Origin: Leptospira_A soteropolitanensis | GTDB taxonomy: Bacteria > Spirochaetota > Leptospiria > Leptospirales > Leptospiraceae | Length of the DNA: 64,000 nt | Assembly: GCF_026151335.1 (NCBI RefSeq) | Contig: NZ_JAMQPP010000002.1 | Strand: one strand, 5' to 3' | Shown: one piece after another, positions 43,829 through 54,082 of the stretch | Layout of the letters: each line of letters begins with the position of its first letter | Numbering within the stretch: position 1 is the first letter of the stretch | Position numbers and translations under genes: made by a program | Notes under the pieces: model-generated | What the model saw: the letters and a program-made list of their open reading frames with translations, nothing else | The model's database searches: none | Told to the model about the DNA's origin: nothing

Positions 43829-44068
43829 TTATAGTTGTTTGATGAGGGATTTCAAATCATTAATAAGAGAGAAGGGAACTGGTTTTATTTCTTCTGCAAG
43901 TTGAATCGTATCTTGGATGGTGCGAGTGAGGACTTGTTTTTCAGCAGCATAAGCAGCTTGCGGTAATTTGGACTTGTTTTTCTTGAAAATAGTAACTTTA
44001 TTATCAATGATTTCGATCATTTGGTTCAAATACTGAATCTTTTGGTCCATAAACCAAAGTTCTAACAT
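43829..44068 (-). CDS. Small helical protein, 79 aa
   Basis: An all-helical protein with heptad-like spacing (MDQKIQYLNQMIEIIDN). Start ATG 44068 or ATG 44050; no strong ribosome-binding site separates them. It is next to the flavoprotein gene on the same strand and divergent from a methyltransferase-like gene. No family was recognised. Confidence 0.55.
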   Translation of the reverse strand: MLELWFMDQKIQYLNQMIEIIDNKVTIFKKNKSKLPQAAYAAEKQVLTRTIQDTIQLAEEIKPVPFSLINDLKSLIKQL

Positions 44069-44079
44069 AATGGGATGAA

Positions 44080-44706
44080 ATGAGAAACCAATTTTTTAAC
44101 AATGGAAAGAAAATGGACGTAGGGGTTCCTATGACAGATGCAATTTGGGATTCTTATCTTCCAAAAAAATTCCAATTACTTTCATCATTCCAGTGGACTC
44201 CGATTCCTGTCATTGAAAGGACATGGAAATATCTTTCCTTAGAAAAGGAAATTACCTCTATTATGGATTTAGGTTCGGGAGTTGGCAAATTTTGTATTCA
44301 CCTATCTATATTATCAAATCATTCGATAAATATTTGGGGAGTAGAGGATAGAGAAGATTTAGTGACCTTATCTGAGTCTTTGAAAGAACTTTGGAATACA
44401 TCGGAAGTGACTTTCAAAAATGTTAACTTTTTAGATCAATTTCCCTATGGTCATTCGCATTATTATTGTTTTAATCCTTTGTATGAAACTATGAAGGGAA
44501 GTCATTCTATCGATTCTTCAAAAATAAAGTCGGCAAATCAGTTTCTGATGGATTTAGAAGTCCTAAAAAAGAAACTGTATCAATTAAGTTCAGGAACAAA
44601 ATTGATCACATATCATGGATTTGGTGGGAGTTTTCTCTCTGGATTTCGTATTGTTTTAAAAGAAGAAATTTCTGGCGGTGAGTTTCTGATTTGGGAAAAA
44701 GAATAA
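44080..44706 (+). CDS. SAM-dependent methyltransferase-like protein, 208 aa
   Basis: The SAM-binding motif I is visible as IMDLGSGVGKFCIHLS, with an acidic end of strand 2 (IWGVEDRED) and a strand 4 motif HYYCFNPLYE, where the usual catalytic D/N-P-P is FNPLYE. The N-terminus has an extra helix (IPVIERTWKYL). It is a class I methyltransferase fold; the substrate cannot be told. Confidence 0.75.
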   Translation: MRNQFFNNGKKMDVGVPMTDAIWDSYLPKKFQLLSSFQWTPIPVIERTWKYLSLEKEITSIMDLGSGVGKFCIHLSILSNHSINIWGVEDREDLVTLSESLKELWNTSEVTFKNVNFLDQFPYGHSHYYCFNPLYETMKGSHSIDSSKIKSANQFLMDLEVLKKKLYQLSSGTKLITYHGFGGSFLSGFRIVLKEEISGGEFLIWEKE

Positions 44707-44749
44707 ATCCATTCCCAAATCAGTGTTTTTAATTCGAATCCTAGTTGGA

Positions 44750-46189
44750 TTAAGGCAATTTTCTTTGTAAATGTGGCTTTTTAATTAGAAGATAAAGTAA
44801 TCCTGTAGAAATAACAATGAGCGTAGTAAAAATCATTCCGTAATTGATATACCACGGCTCCTCTGGTGTTCTTGGCCATACCATATTGGCAACTGCAGTA
44901 ACACCATAAATTAAAGCCAAAACATTGATCCAAATGCCAAGTTTTCCTAGAGTAAAGGAGCCCTTCGGTTTCCATCCATGATACCGTGCATATAAAGCTG
45001 CACAAACTACCATTTGGAAAGCAATATAAATACCTGCGGAAGCGAAACTAATAATTGTTGTGACTGCATCTTGTAACCAATGGCCAATGCTTGCAATGAG
45101 AATCGGAATAAGGCCAGTGATAAGCAAGGCATTCACTGGAACTTTATTTGATTTTGATAGATGATTTAAGTATTTGCTTCCAAAAATCATACCATCCCTT
45201 GCAAAGGAAAACAAAAGTCGACTTGCGGCCGCCTGCAAACTCAGTAAACACGATAAAAATGATATCATGACTACTACTATCACCATACGATAACCAAAAA
45301 TTCCCATTGCTTGAGTCAGTGTTGTTGTTACGGGATCACTATCCTCACCAGAGATTGCTTTGTTTATATCAGGAACGGCTAACAAAAGAGCCAAACAAAC
45401 AAAGGTGGCAGCGCCACCACCAATATAAATGGTCATACGCATGGATTTTGGAATCGCAGAACTAGCGTTTGGTGTCTCTTCTGCAACATCACCGCATGCT
45501 TCAAATCCATAATAACAAAACATAGCGGCTACAGAGGACGCAAGAAAAGCCGGTAAATAATTTGCACCTTCCCCGAAGGAAAAAGTATTCCAAAGTATCG
45601 ATATGGAATTTACTTTTGCAAAAATTAATAAATAACCACCAACAACAACAGCTCCAATCAGTTCGCATAAAAATCCGAAAAAGGCAACCTGCGCAAGAAG
45701 TCTTGTTCCACTCAGATTCAGAATGGTGGAAATAAGAATCATAACGATCGCAATCCAAATAAAACCAGAATTGCCAAATTCGATTCCGATAAGTTGGCTA
45801 AGAAAGGGAGCCCCTCCGACGCTAACGGCTGCCACAGTAGTGAAAAGAGCCCAGGCATAAACCCATGCGGAGATCCAGGCCCAACGTTCGCCCACTAAGC
45901 GCAAAGACCACGGATAAATCCCTCCAGAGATCGGAAACTGAGAAACAATTTCTCCAAATACTAAACAGACTAAAAATTGTCCGAACCCAACTAATAAATA
46001 GTTCCAAATCATGGGGGGACCACCAGCTTGGATGGCCAGAGCAAAAACGGAATACACCCCCACAACAGGGGAGAGATAAGTAAAACCCAGAGAAAAATTT
46101 TCCCAGAAACTCATACTGCGCTCAAACTCGGATTTGAGTCCGAGAGCTTCTAATTGTGCTGAATCCTGATCCATCGATTTTTGATTCAT
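44750..46189 (-). CDS. APC-family amino acid permease, 479 aa
   Basis: Twelve hydrophobic segments are apparent. Near the start is SPVVGVYSVFALAIQAGGP and later FGEIVSQFPISGGIYPWS, both typical of amino-acid/polyamine/organocation transporters of the GABA-permease type. AAGGAAC precedes the ATG. It imports an amino acid or amine by coupling to ion gradients; the substrate is unknown. It is divergent from the small lipoprotein gene. Confidence 0.9.
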   Translation of the reverse strand: MNQKSMDQDSAQLEALGLKSEFERSMSFWENFSLGFTYLSPVVGVYSVFALAIQAGGPPMIWNYLLVGFGQFLVCLVFGEIVSQFPISGGIYPWSLRLVGERWAWISAWVYAWALFTTVAAVSVGGAPFLSQLIGIEFGNSGFIWIAIVMILISTILNLSGTRLLAQVAFFGFLCELIGAVVVGGYLLIFAKVNSISILWNTFSFGEGANYLPAFLASSVAAMFCYYGFEACGDVAEETPNASSAIPKSMRMTIYIGGGAATFVCLALLLAVPDINKAISGEDSDPVTTTLTQAMGIFGYRMVIVVVMISFLSCLLSLQAAASRLLFSFARDGMIFGSKYLNHLSKSNKVPVNALLITGLIPILIASIGHWLQDAVTTIISFASAGIYIAFQMVVCAALYARYHGWKPKGSFTLGKLGIWINVLALIYGVTAVANMVWPRTPEEPWYINYGMIFTTLIVISTGLLYLLIKKPHLQRKLP

Positions 46190-46328
46190 AAAAGTTCCTT
46201 CTTTTGGGTGTTTGTCTATATGTCGGTCCAGGATTGGTTTTAGAGACTGCCTTGTTTTCTACAAACGATTTTGTTTTTCCATTGACGAATTGGCTTTTTG
46301 TCATTTAAATTTGTTCTGTTACGGAAAA

Positions 46329-46589
46329 ATGCAAATGAAACAACGAACCATCCTAATTGCCATCATCCTACTCTTTTCACTTAGTTGTGCGAGTACATCC
46401 AAAGAGGGTACATCTGAAGAACCAGGTTTAATGAATAAAATCATTGAAAAAGCAAATTCGGAAGAGGGCCAAAAGGCAATCCAAATGGGAAAGGAAAAAC
46501 TCCAAGACCCTGAAACCCAAGAAAAACTAAAAGGTTTACTCTCTAAAGAGAAAAAGAAAAAAGAAATCCCTGGCGTTCCTGCTCAGTAG
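46329..46589 (+). CDS. Small lipoprotein, 86 aa
   Basis: MKQRTILIAIILLFSLSCAS has a clear signal core and lipobox SLSC, so it is exported and lipidated. The mature part is helical and charged (QKAIQMGKEKLQDPETQEKL), ending KKKKEIPGVPAQ. The start is chosen at ATG 46329 (or 46335); upstream codons do not fit a signal. No family was recognised. Confidence 0.7.
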   Translation: MQMKQRTILIAIILLFSLSCASTSKEGTSEEPGLMNKIIEKANSEEGQKAIQMGKEKLQDPETQEKLKGLLSKEKKKKEIPGVPAQ

Positions 46590-46614
46590 TTTTCATTAAA
46601 ATCAAACTGGCAAA

Positions 46615-46645
46615 CCTCACGATTCTAAGACATAAAATTGTGAGG
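46615..46645 (+). terminator. Weak stem-loop after the lipoprotein gene
   Basis: CCTCACGATT pairs with AATTGTGAGG (one G-U) 25 bases after the stop. No good T-run follows, so termination here is uncertain. Confidence 0.35.
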
Positions 46646-46921
46646 TGATGGACTTTTCCTTTTCAGATACTAGTTGGGTCGAAAAATATATTAGAATATC
46701 TTTTTATACTAATGTCTAAAGAAATTCAATAGAATCAATAGAGATTTTTTCGATGAATTTCTTTGGGTTTTTGGAACACAAAAACAAGAATCAAAACCAG
46801 ACAACTGTTTATTTTTAACCTGGAACTAGTTGGATTGTATTTTTAAAATCCATCTTCTCACACCCAAATTTCTGTTGTCCCCTAAGCATTTAAATGAACC
46901 CTAGTCTCAAAATTAGATTAT

Positions 46922-49384
46922 ATGAAAATGAAACTACTTCTCAATACATTTTTGGCACTATGCTTGGCCTTATTTACCATATCTGTTCCATTATATTCGC
47001 AAGAAAAGGCAAAACCCAACTCCGAACTCTCTGAGACGGCTACAAGTGAGCCTTCGGAGAACCAGGAAGAGAATCCTGAAGATCCGAAATGGAAGAAAGC
47101 AGAGATTCGAGTGATTGGAGAAAAAAAAGATCTAAAGAGAATTCCTGGGTCTGCTACCATCATTACCAAGAAGTATTTAGAAGAAACAAGACCCACAGAC
47201 AATATGGAAGTATTGCGCCGCGTGCCTGGTGCTAACATTCGTTACCAAGATCCAGCCGGACTAACTATGAATTTGGGATTTAGGGGAGTGAGTGGGGAAG
47301 TATCCAGAAAGGTTCTTGTTTTAGAAGATGGACTATTTACATCACTAAACCCTTACGGGGAACCAGAAATGTATTATACTCCCTCGATCGAACGTATGGA
47401 GCGAGTTGAAGTGGTCAAGGGCTCAGGTTCCATTCTTTTTGGGCCTTCCACGATTGGTGGTGTTGTCAACTTTATCACAAGAAGACCCCCTAAGGATCCC
47501 ACTTTAAACATACAAACCATAGGTGGAGAAAACGCATATTTCAGCCAAATGGTAGGTTATGGGGGGACCTTTGGCAATACAGGTTTCGATGTCAATGTCC
47601 TCAGAAAACAGGGTGATGGCTTTCGCGCAAACCAAGGTTACTTCGTTAATGAAGCCAATTTGAAAACCATACACCAGTTAAATGAAAAACACAATATTAC
47701 AACCAAGTTGGGTTTCCATCAACAAGAGTCTCAAGCAACCTATGTGGGTCTTACCACTGGAATGTTTCAAAACAATCCAAAAGACAATCCTGCACAGAAT
47801 GATAAGAGAACTATTGAACGTTATAGTTTTTCGATTGGCCATGAATGGACTCTTTCCGAAAAAACAAAACTAATCACTAGAGTGTATTCTGCTTACACGG
47901 AAAGAAACTGGGCAAGACAAAACTACTCACGAAATACAAGGGGGAGTACGAAGCCAACTGATACACTTGCTACTTACGATGGCGAACCATTTACATCCAG
48001 AAATGGAGATACCATTTGGATGCGAGGAACAAATGCTCATAGAGATAGAACTTATAAGTTTGCTGGTATTGAAACCAAATTACAGACAGAAATTGAAACA
48101 GGGTCTATCAAACATGAGATTGATTTGGGAACTCGTTACCACCTGGATATGGCAAAGGTCCAACTTCTGAATGGTCCTCCAACTCCTGATTTTGTCGTGT
48201 ATCCCAATGGGGTGGGATCAACTCCTGCGGTTTTATTACAATCCCAAACAAGTTTGGCAAATAGTGGTGAACTTAGGGATGATGAAAGACGATCTGCTAA
48301 GGCAGTATCCGTGTACTTGCAGGATAGAATTCGCCTAACAGAAAAATTTTCCGTAATTCCAGGGGTTCGTTATGAATCCTTTACACAAACACGTTCTATT
48401 AATCGCGCGAGAAGAGATTTTGATCCCGTTACCTTCGATTATTTTTCGGGAACCAACCCAACCGTGCAGTTAGATAAAACGGCTACAGCAAAAAACCAAA
48501 TAGTACTACCTGGGTTTGGAACCACTTTGGATTTTGCAAAGAATATGACTTGGTTTACCGGTGTTCATAGAGGTTTTTCACCTCCAAGATATGAATCGGC
48601 CATTTCACCTACAGCAGAAGATTTAGTATTAAAACCGGAACGCTCCTGGAACTATGAAACTGGTGTTAGGGGAGATGTAACTGAATACCTAAGTGGTCAA
48701 TTCGTAGGTTACCTCTTAAACTTCGAGGACCAAATCATTAATAGTTCTGCTGCAGGAGGGAACTTAGGTTCGCGACCTGTAAACGCTGGAAGGTCTATTC
48801 ATCGCGGTGTGGAAACCAATTTGACTTTTGACTTTGGTCAATTTTGGAAGTTAAACTATTTAATTCCTTTAGATATTATTTATACAAGGACAGAAGCCAA
48901 ATCAAATCAATATACTTATAATCTTGGTGCATGGACGAAAGGTGATTCCAATCCCTTTGCCCATGTTGACACAAATGGAAACCGCCTTCCTTATGTATCG
49001 AGAGATATCCTTACACTATCTCTCGGAATTTCAAGCCGTAGTACGGGCTTTTATGTTAGAATCGAATGGCAATATTTTTCCAAACAGTTTCACGATTTAG
49101 AAAATTCCAAAACTGTGAGTTGGTATGATACCGTTGGAACCACGGCAGACTATAGAACCATTTTGAATTATGCTGGTATCAAGTCTGATGTTTCGGGACT
49201 AGACGGTGAGATTCCTGCTTACGAACTAGTAAATGCAAACATTGGATACAAAAAAGACAATTGGTCTGTTTTTCTTTCTGGAAAAAACTTACAGGATCGA
49301 AAGTATATTTCTTCACGTTTGCCAGAGGGAATCCAGCCTGGACCATTTCGTCAGGTTAATTTTGGAATCACCTTACAATTGTAA
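46922..49384 (+). CDS. TonB-dependent receptor, FecA-like, 820 aa
   Basis: A signal peptide (MKMKLLLNTFLALCLALFTI) is followed by an acidic linker. Then comes the plug domain: RIPGSATIITKKYLEE, NMEVLRRVPGANIRYQD and RVEVVKGSGSILFGPSTIGG, a typical sequence for ferric-citrate/iron-chelate receptors. A C-terminal beta-barrel of about 600 residues ends in NFGITLQL, with terminal aromatic/hydrophobic residues. It imports an iron chelate or cobalamin-type ligand across the outer membrane with TonB energy. The end overlaps the convergent EAL gene by 12 bases. No upstream riboswitch was recognised. Confidence 0.93.
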   Translation: MKMKLLLNTFLALCLALFTISVPLYSQEKAKPNSELSETATSEPSENQEENPEDPKWKKAEIRVIGEKKDLKRIPGSATIITKKYLEETRPTDNMEVLRRVPGANIRYQDPAGLTMNLGFRGVSGEVSRKVLVLEDGLFTSLNPYGEPEMYYTPSIERMERVEVVKGSGSILFGPSTIGGVVNFITRRPPKDPTLNIQTIGGENAYFSQMVGYGGTFGNTGFDVNVLRKQGDGFRANQGYFVNEANLKTIHQLNEKHNITTKLGFHQQESQATYVGLTTGMFQNNPKDNPAQNDKRTIERYSFSIGHEWTLSEKTKLITRVYSAYTERNWARQNYSRNTRGSTKPTDTLATYDGEPFTSRNGDTIWMRGTNAHRDRTYKFAGIETKLQTEIETGSIKHEIDLGTRYHLDMAKVQLLNGPPTPDFVVYPNGVGSTPAVLLQSQTSLANSGELRDDERRSAKAVSVYLQDRIRLTEKFSVIPGVRYESFTQTRSINRARRDFDPVTFDYFSGTNPTVQLDKTATAKNQIVLPGFGTTLDFAKNMTWFTGVHRGFSPPRYESAISPTAEDLVLKPERSWNYETGVRGDVTEYLSGQFVGYLLNFEDQIINSSAAGGNLGSRPVNAGRSIHRGVETNLTFDFGQFWKLNYLIPLDIIYTRTEAKSNQYTYNLGAWTKGDSNPFAHVDTNGNRLPYVSRDILTLSLGISSRSTGFYVRIEWQYFSKQFHDLENSKTVSWYDTVGTTADYRTILNYAGIKSDVSGLDGEIPAYELVNANIGYKKDNWSVFLSGKNLQDRKYISSRLPEGIQPGPFRQVNFGITLQL

Positions 49385-51043
49385 CTGGGTTGTTGTGGGC
49401 AGTGCAGGGGACGGTTTCATAAAAAGAAATCCCTGGGAATATTCAATTCCCAGGGTTTCGATCATATCTTGAATGGCAGGGCGATCCACAAACTCTGCTA
49501 CCACTTTGGCACCAATTCCTCGTGCAAGTTCCACAATCCCTTGAACAAGGAGGTATGCTGTTTTGTTTTCTGGAAGGTTTTTGATAAATTGACCGTCAAT
49601 TTTTAAGTAGTCAGGTTCAAATTCGAGTAGCCTTGCAAGGTTTGAATACTGAACACCAAAATCGTCAATGGCAATTTCGCAGCCAATTTCTTTTAGATTA
49701 CGAATCGTCGATAAGCTGTATCGATTTTCCGAAAAACTAATATCTTCCAAAATTTCAAAAGTAACTCGGCTTGGATCAATTTTGTAATGAGACAATCTTG
49801 ATTCTACCCATTTACTGAAACTTTTATACTCTAATTCGGATTCAGTCAGGTTAATTGAAAAATCAAATGGTTTATCTGAGAAATAATTCATCGACTCATC
49901 AATCATCTGTAACCCGATCATACGAATGCTACCTGTAACTCTTGCTAAATTAAGAAAAGCATCTGGTGTTAGGATAGCATCTCTATCCTTGATTCGTGCC
50001 AAACATTCGAATTTCCTAATTTGTTTGGTTTGGTTGTCCACAATCCCCTGAAAGTAAGGGACAATTTGTTTATTAGTAATTGCAGATTGAATTTTCTGAC
50101 TTAGTTGAAAGTTCTGTAAATGATTGTCTATGGATAGTTCATCAGTATAAGAAACAAAATCGGCTGATCCTTGTGCTTCTGCACGAAAGAGAGCAAGTTT
50201 CGCTTTGTAATAACAATCCTCTTGTCCTGTAGCGGATGAATAACGACAGTCCAAGTGGAATCCCACTCCATCCAAAACCAAGTCATCCGATTTTAAAATC
50301 ATACGGAAACTTCTAATTTTTTCCACTAATGAATGTTCGGGTAGATTTGACAATACCGCAATTTCATCAGAATAAATATGAAAAACTTTTTCCTCGTTTT
50401 GTAGGTGAACAGTGAGAAGTTGTAGGAGTTTTTTAAATAACTTTCTATAAACTTCAATTCCGAATGTTTTGATGATGATGGGAAAACTGACAATTTTAAT
50501 GAGTAAAATCGATTGGTTTTTTTTAGGATTCACATCCGATTTTAATTGTTTTACCAATGATTCAAAATTGGGGAATTTGGAATCTCTGTGAAAATAAAGA
50601 TTGTCGGCAAGTTCCTTATTTTTTTCTTCTAAAGTCTTTTCTTGGAAATAAGCGTCAATAGCTTGTTTGATGGTCAGTTCCAAATCATGAGCATCCCAAG
50701 GTTTGGAAAGGTAACGATACAAACAACCGTGGTTTAGGGCATTTCCAATCGCCTGGGCCGGTGCCTGACCTGTCAGCATTATTTTTTTAGTTCGAGGATG
50801 GCTCTCCTGCATTTCAATGAGGAATTCATCACCTTTTTGACCAGGCATCACATGATCACAGATCACAACGGCTAGGTCTGCGGAGGTGCCCGCAATTTCT
50901 TTCATAATTTCTTTTGCTGTTTCCGCGCTTTCAGCAGTTTCGATGGTAAAACTGGACCCAAAGACTTTCTTTAATTGTTCCTTTAGATTCCAAAGAATGA
51001 AGAATTCGTCATCGATACATAAGATATAGGGTTTTTCGTTCAA
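49373..51043 (-). CDS. Response regulator with EAL (c-di-GMP phosphodiesterase) domain, 556 aa
   Basis: Residues 1-130 form a receiver: Asp11/Asp12, phosphoacceptor Asp63 (VVICDHVMPG) and Lys in YLSKPWD. A degenerate GGDEF-like region follows (no GGDEF motif). The EAL domain (about 300-545) keeps ECLAR in place of EALLR, NLTE, FEILED, IDDFGVQYS and KIDGQFIK, so the metal and general-base residues are present. It should hydrolyse c-di-GMP under control of a sensor kinase not seen nearby. The C-terminal end overlaps the TonB gene. Confidence 0.88.
   Translation of the reverse strand: MNEKPYILCIDDEFFILWNLKEQLKKVFGSSFTIETAESAETAKEIMKEIAGTSADLAVVICDHVMPGQKGDEFLIEMQESHPRTKKIMLTGQAPAQAIGNALNHGCLYRYLSKPWDAHDLELTIKQAIDAYFQEKTLEEKNKELADNLYFHRDSKFPNFESLVKQLKSDVNPKKNQSILLIKIVSFPIIIKTFGIEVYRKLFKKLLQLLTVHLQNEEKVFHIYSDEIAVLSNLPEHSLVEKIRSFRMILKSDDLVLDGVGFHLDCRYSSATGQEDCYYKAKLALFRAEAQGSADFVSYTDELSIDNHLQNFQLSQKIQSAITNKQIVPYFQGIVDNQTKQIRKFECLARIKDRDAILTPDAFLNLARVTGSIRMIGLQMIDESMNYFSDKPFDFSINLTESELEYKSFSKWVESRLSHYKIDPSRVTFEILEDISFSENRYSLSTIRNLKEIGCEIAIDDFGVQYSNLARLLEFEPDYLKIDGQFIKNLPENKTAYLLVQGIVELARGIGAKVVAEFVDRPAIQDMIETLGIEYSQGFLFMKPSPALPTTTQLQL
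49431..49455. repeat. 10-bp perfect inverted repeat in a convergent gene overlap
   Basis: CCCTGGGAAT, a 5-base loop and ATTCCCAGGG fold into a strong hairpin inside the end of the EAL gene, about 46 bases after the TonB receptor stop. It could serve as the receptor gene's terminator, but only a short T-run follows. Confidence 0.45.
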
Positions 51044-51188
51044 GAGGATACCTGGGAAGCGTTTTAAATAAATTGTTATCTTTCAGAATATGCAAGAAAT
51101 ATTTGATGTTGACATTTTCTTTCCATTGTATCTAATCGACCCGGCTCCCAGGACATTGGGGCGTGCATTGTGTTTTACGAGGACAGGA

Positions 51189-51458
51189 ATGGTTTCTAAT
51201 AAAATTTATGTGGGAAATTTAAAATTTTCCCTTAAGGAAGAAAATATACGCCAGATTTTCTCCGTTTACGGAGTAATTCAAGATCTGAAAATGATTCATG
51301 ATCGGGAAACTGGAAATTTTAGAGGTTTTGCTTTCATCACCTATGCGAATCCAGAAGAAGCGGAAGAGGCGGTAACCCAGATGAATGGACAACCTGTCGA
51401 TGGAAGGAATTTAAAGGTTACCTTTGCCGAGGATAAAAGAAAAGAGAAACAGAACTAA
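51189..51458 (+). CDS. RRM-type RNA-binding protein, 89 aa
   Basis: A single RNA-recognition motif: RNP2 IYVGNL near the start and RNP1 FRGFAFITY about 40 residues later, ending with a short basic tail. The start is set at ATG 51189 (GAGG seven bases before), since the longer frame has no ribosome-binding site. Such single-RRM proteins bind RNA, for instance in cold adaptation. The natural target is unknown. Confidence 0.9.
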   Translation: MVSNKIYVGNLKFSLKEENIRQIFSVYGVIQDLKMIHDRETGNFRGFAFITYANPEEAEEAVTQMNGQPVDGRNLKVTFAEDKRKEKQN

Positions 51459-51499
51459 AATTCACTTTTCCGGGATAGGTCATCCTATAAAGAAGGAGG

Positions 51500-54082
51500 A
51501 TGACCTCATCCTCATCCTCCTCTCTCGTCCACAAATTAGAAGACTACAAACCTTCCCCATGGCTTACTCCCAAAGTCAATTTACGATTTGATTTAGATTT
51601 GCACCTGACAGTTGTCAGAGCCGAATATGATGTAATCCTTCAAGCCGAAACCATTGAACCACTATTTCTTTATGGCGAATCTTTAGAGTTTTTATCCCTC
51701 CGAATGGATGGGGCTATTCTTGACCCAAACGAATACCAAGTTACGGATTCAGGGATTCTTATTTCCCACCCTCCGAAGAAAGAATTTCAACTCACTGTAG
51801 AAAACCGGATTTGTCCGGCAAAAAATACTTCACTCGAAGGTTTGTACAAATCGGGATCTATGCTTTGTACCCAAAACGAACCCGAAGGATTTCGTAAAAT
51901 CGTTTATTCGATCGATAGACCTGACAATATGATGCGGTTTCGTGTCACCATTGCCGGCGAGAAATCACTATTTCCAGTGATGTTGTCCAATGGAAACTTT
52001 GTGGGTGAAAACCAAATGGGAGACAGTAAACGAGAAGTCATCTGGGAAGATCCTTTTCCAAAACCATCTTATCTTTTTGCACTCGTTGCCGGCGAACTAA
52101 TTGAGACCAAAGATTCCTTTCAAACGAAATCAGGTAGAGAGATTACTCTTAAGATTTTTGTAGAAAAAGGAAACGAAGAGAAAGTTGGATTTGCTTTTGA
52201 TTCATTAAAAAAAGCAATGAAATGGGATGAGGACACTTTCGGATTAGAGTATGATTTAGATCTATTTATGATCGTTGCTGTTGAAGACTTCAATATGGGA
52301 GCAATGGAAAACAAGGGTTTGAATCTATTTAACGCCAAATTGGTATTAGCTGATAAGAAATCAGCTACAGATGAAAGTTTTGAGTCAATTCTTGCCGTGA
52401 TTGCCCATGAATATTTTCATAATTGGACAGGTAACCGTGTCACTCTTCGAAATTGGTTTAACTTAACTCTAAAGGAAGGACTTACTGTATTTCGAGACCA
52501 ATGGTTTACGGAAGATATGACAGATCCTGCTGTCAAAAGAATCAAAGATGTATTGTTTTTGAAGGAATTTCAGTTTCCTGAAGACCAGGGTCCTATGTCG
52601 CACCCCATCCTTCCTAAATCTTACCGGGAGATGAATAATTTTTATACAGTAACCGTTTATGAGAAGGGGGCAGAAGTCATTCGTTTGATATCGGAAATAA
52701 TCGGAAGAGAAAGTTTTAAAAAAGGCTTAAAACATTATCTATCTAAGTATGATGGCAAGGGAGTTACCTTTGAAGAATTCATATCTTCTATGGAAGAGGT
52801 TGTTGGTAAATCCATTCCATATCTTCGTAATTGGTATCATCGAAGTGGAACACCTTTGCTTTCAGTAAAAGAAAGTTATGAGAAAGAAACCAATGAATGG
52901 ATCTTTGAAATCGTTGATACAGGATCTAGTGAATACCCCTTAGTATATTCGAATTCATTTGCAGTTTTTGACCTAGATGGAAATCTCATTATAGAAAATA
53001 AAAGGATTATGGCAGGTGAACGCGACCAAATCCGAATTTCTGCCTTGGATCCAAATGGAACAAAGCCAATCATTTCCTTATTTCGTTCTTTATCCAGTCC
53101 GGTGCGTTTGGATGATCACCAGTCAGAGGAAGAAATCAAAATTTTAGCAAAAGTAGAAACTGATGGAGTGGCTCGTTTTTTTGCCTTTCAAAATTTGATT
53201 TTCGATTGGTTTCGTAAGTCTCTTGGTTCAGGCAAAGAAGAGGATTTTTCTGCCATTATAGAAACAATTGCAGATTCCTTTACTCGCAACTGGGAAAAAA
53301 CTTATTTAAGTTTTTATCTTTCTTTTCCAGGTTTAACCCAAATTAGTGAAAATCTAAATTGTTATCAATTTTCGAAAATTCAAAAATTAAGAGTTTGGGC
53401 CATTCAAACTATCGCAACTACATTTACTAAAAACTTCCAAATCTTATTGGAAGAAAATAGAAAAACAATTCCAGTTCAAACGAAGGAAGAAATCGGAAAA
53501 CGAAAACTAAAAAATATCGCTCTTTATTACTTGTTATACGATCCTTCTAGAAAATTCGAAAAATTGGCTGTAATGGAACAAAGGGAAGCCAAACATATGA
53601 GTGAAGAAGTTTCCGCCATGAGATTTCTTGTTGAAATCGAATCTTCGGAAAAAGAAAACTCAGTTAATTCTTTTTTTGAAAAGTGGAAAAAAGATAATTT
53701 GGTATTAGATGTTTGGTTTGCAGCTCAAGTGAGTTCAGGGGAAGATCGCGCAAAAATTGCAGAAAAATTGGAAAAACACCCACAATTCAATATTCGTAAT
53801 CCGAATAAGGTTCGGTCATTATACTTTAGTTTGGCGAGAAATCCTTTAAGTTTTCACAAAGAAGATGGAAGTGGTTATTCCTTCATAGCAGAAAGAATAA
53901 GGTTACTCAATGAAATCAATCCGCAAATGGCAGCATCGTTAACTAAATTATTTTCGCCGGTATCTAAACAGGAGGGTGATCTTCCTAAAATAGCAAAGAA
54001 GGAACTAAAAAAAATCGAAGTCCTCCCCAATCTTTCTAAGGAATTGGGGGAGGTTCTTGGAACTATTTTAAGTTCTCTTTAG
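51500..54082 (+). CDS. pepN: Aminopeptidase N (M1 family), 860 aa
   Basis: The M1 zinc peptidase motifs are intact: GAMENKGL (substrate-anchoring) and HEYFHNWTGNRV with the downstream Glu in LKEGLTVFRD, giving HEXXH-x18-E. Length and the DNA-encoded domain order match bacterial PepN. AAGGAGG lies directly against the ATG (51500) with no spacer, which is unusual; no alternative start fits. It trims N-terminal residues from peptides in the cytoplasm. Its end overlaps the convergent ligase gene by four bases. Confidence 0.95.
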   Translation: MTSSSSSSLVHKLEDYKPSPWLTPKVNLRFDLDLHLTVVRAEYDVILQAETIEPLFLYGESLEFLSLRMDGAILDPNEYQVTDSGILISHPPKKEFQLTVENRICPAKNTSLEGLYKSGSMLCTQNEPEGFRKIVYSIDRPDNMMRFRVTIAGEKSLFPVMLSNGNFVGENQMGDSKREVIWEDPFPKPSYLFALVAGELIETKDSFQTKSGREITLKIFVEKGNEEKVGFAFDSLKKAMKWDEDTFGLEYDLDLFMIVAVEDFNMGAMENKGLNLFNAKLVLADKKSATDESFESILAVIAHEYFHNWTGNRVTLRNWFNLTLKEGLTVFRDQWFTEDMTDPAVKRIKDVLFLKEFQFPEDQGPMSHPILPKSYREMNNFYTVTVYEKGAEVIRLISEIIGRESFKKGLKHYLSKYDGKGVTFEEFISSMEEVVGKSIPYLRNWYHRSGTPLLSVKESYEKETNEWIFEIVDTGSSEYPLVYSNSFAVFDLDGNLIIENKRIMAGERDQIRISALDPNGTKPIISLFRSLSSPVRLDDHQSEEEIKILAKVETDGVARFFAFQNLIFDWFRKSLGSGKEEDFSAIIETIADSFTRNWEKTYLSFYLSFPGLTQISENLNCYQFSKIQKLRVWAIQTIATTFTKNFQILLEENRKTIPVQTKEEIGKRKLKNIALYYLLYDPSRKFEKLAVMEQREAKHMSEEVSAMRFLVEIESSEKENSVNSFFEKWKKDNLVLDVWFAAQVSSGEDRAKIAEKLEKHPQFNIRNPNKVRSLYFSLARNPLSFHKEDGSGYSFIAERIRLLNEINPQMAASLTKLFSPVSKQEGDLPKIAKKELKKIEVLPNLSKELGEVLGTILSSL

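Noticed and set aside
46590..46921. Possible riboswitch before the TonB receptor
   Set aside because: No cobalamin B12-box or other conserved aptamer core was recognised; only a weak stem-loop near 46615.
51500..51540. Alternative start for PepN
   Set aside because: No in-frame ATG/GTG/TTG lies nearby, so the ATG next to AAGGAGG is kept in spite of its missing spacer.
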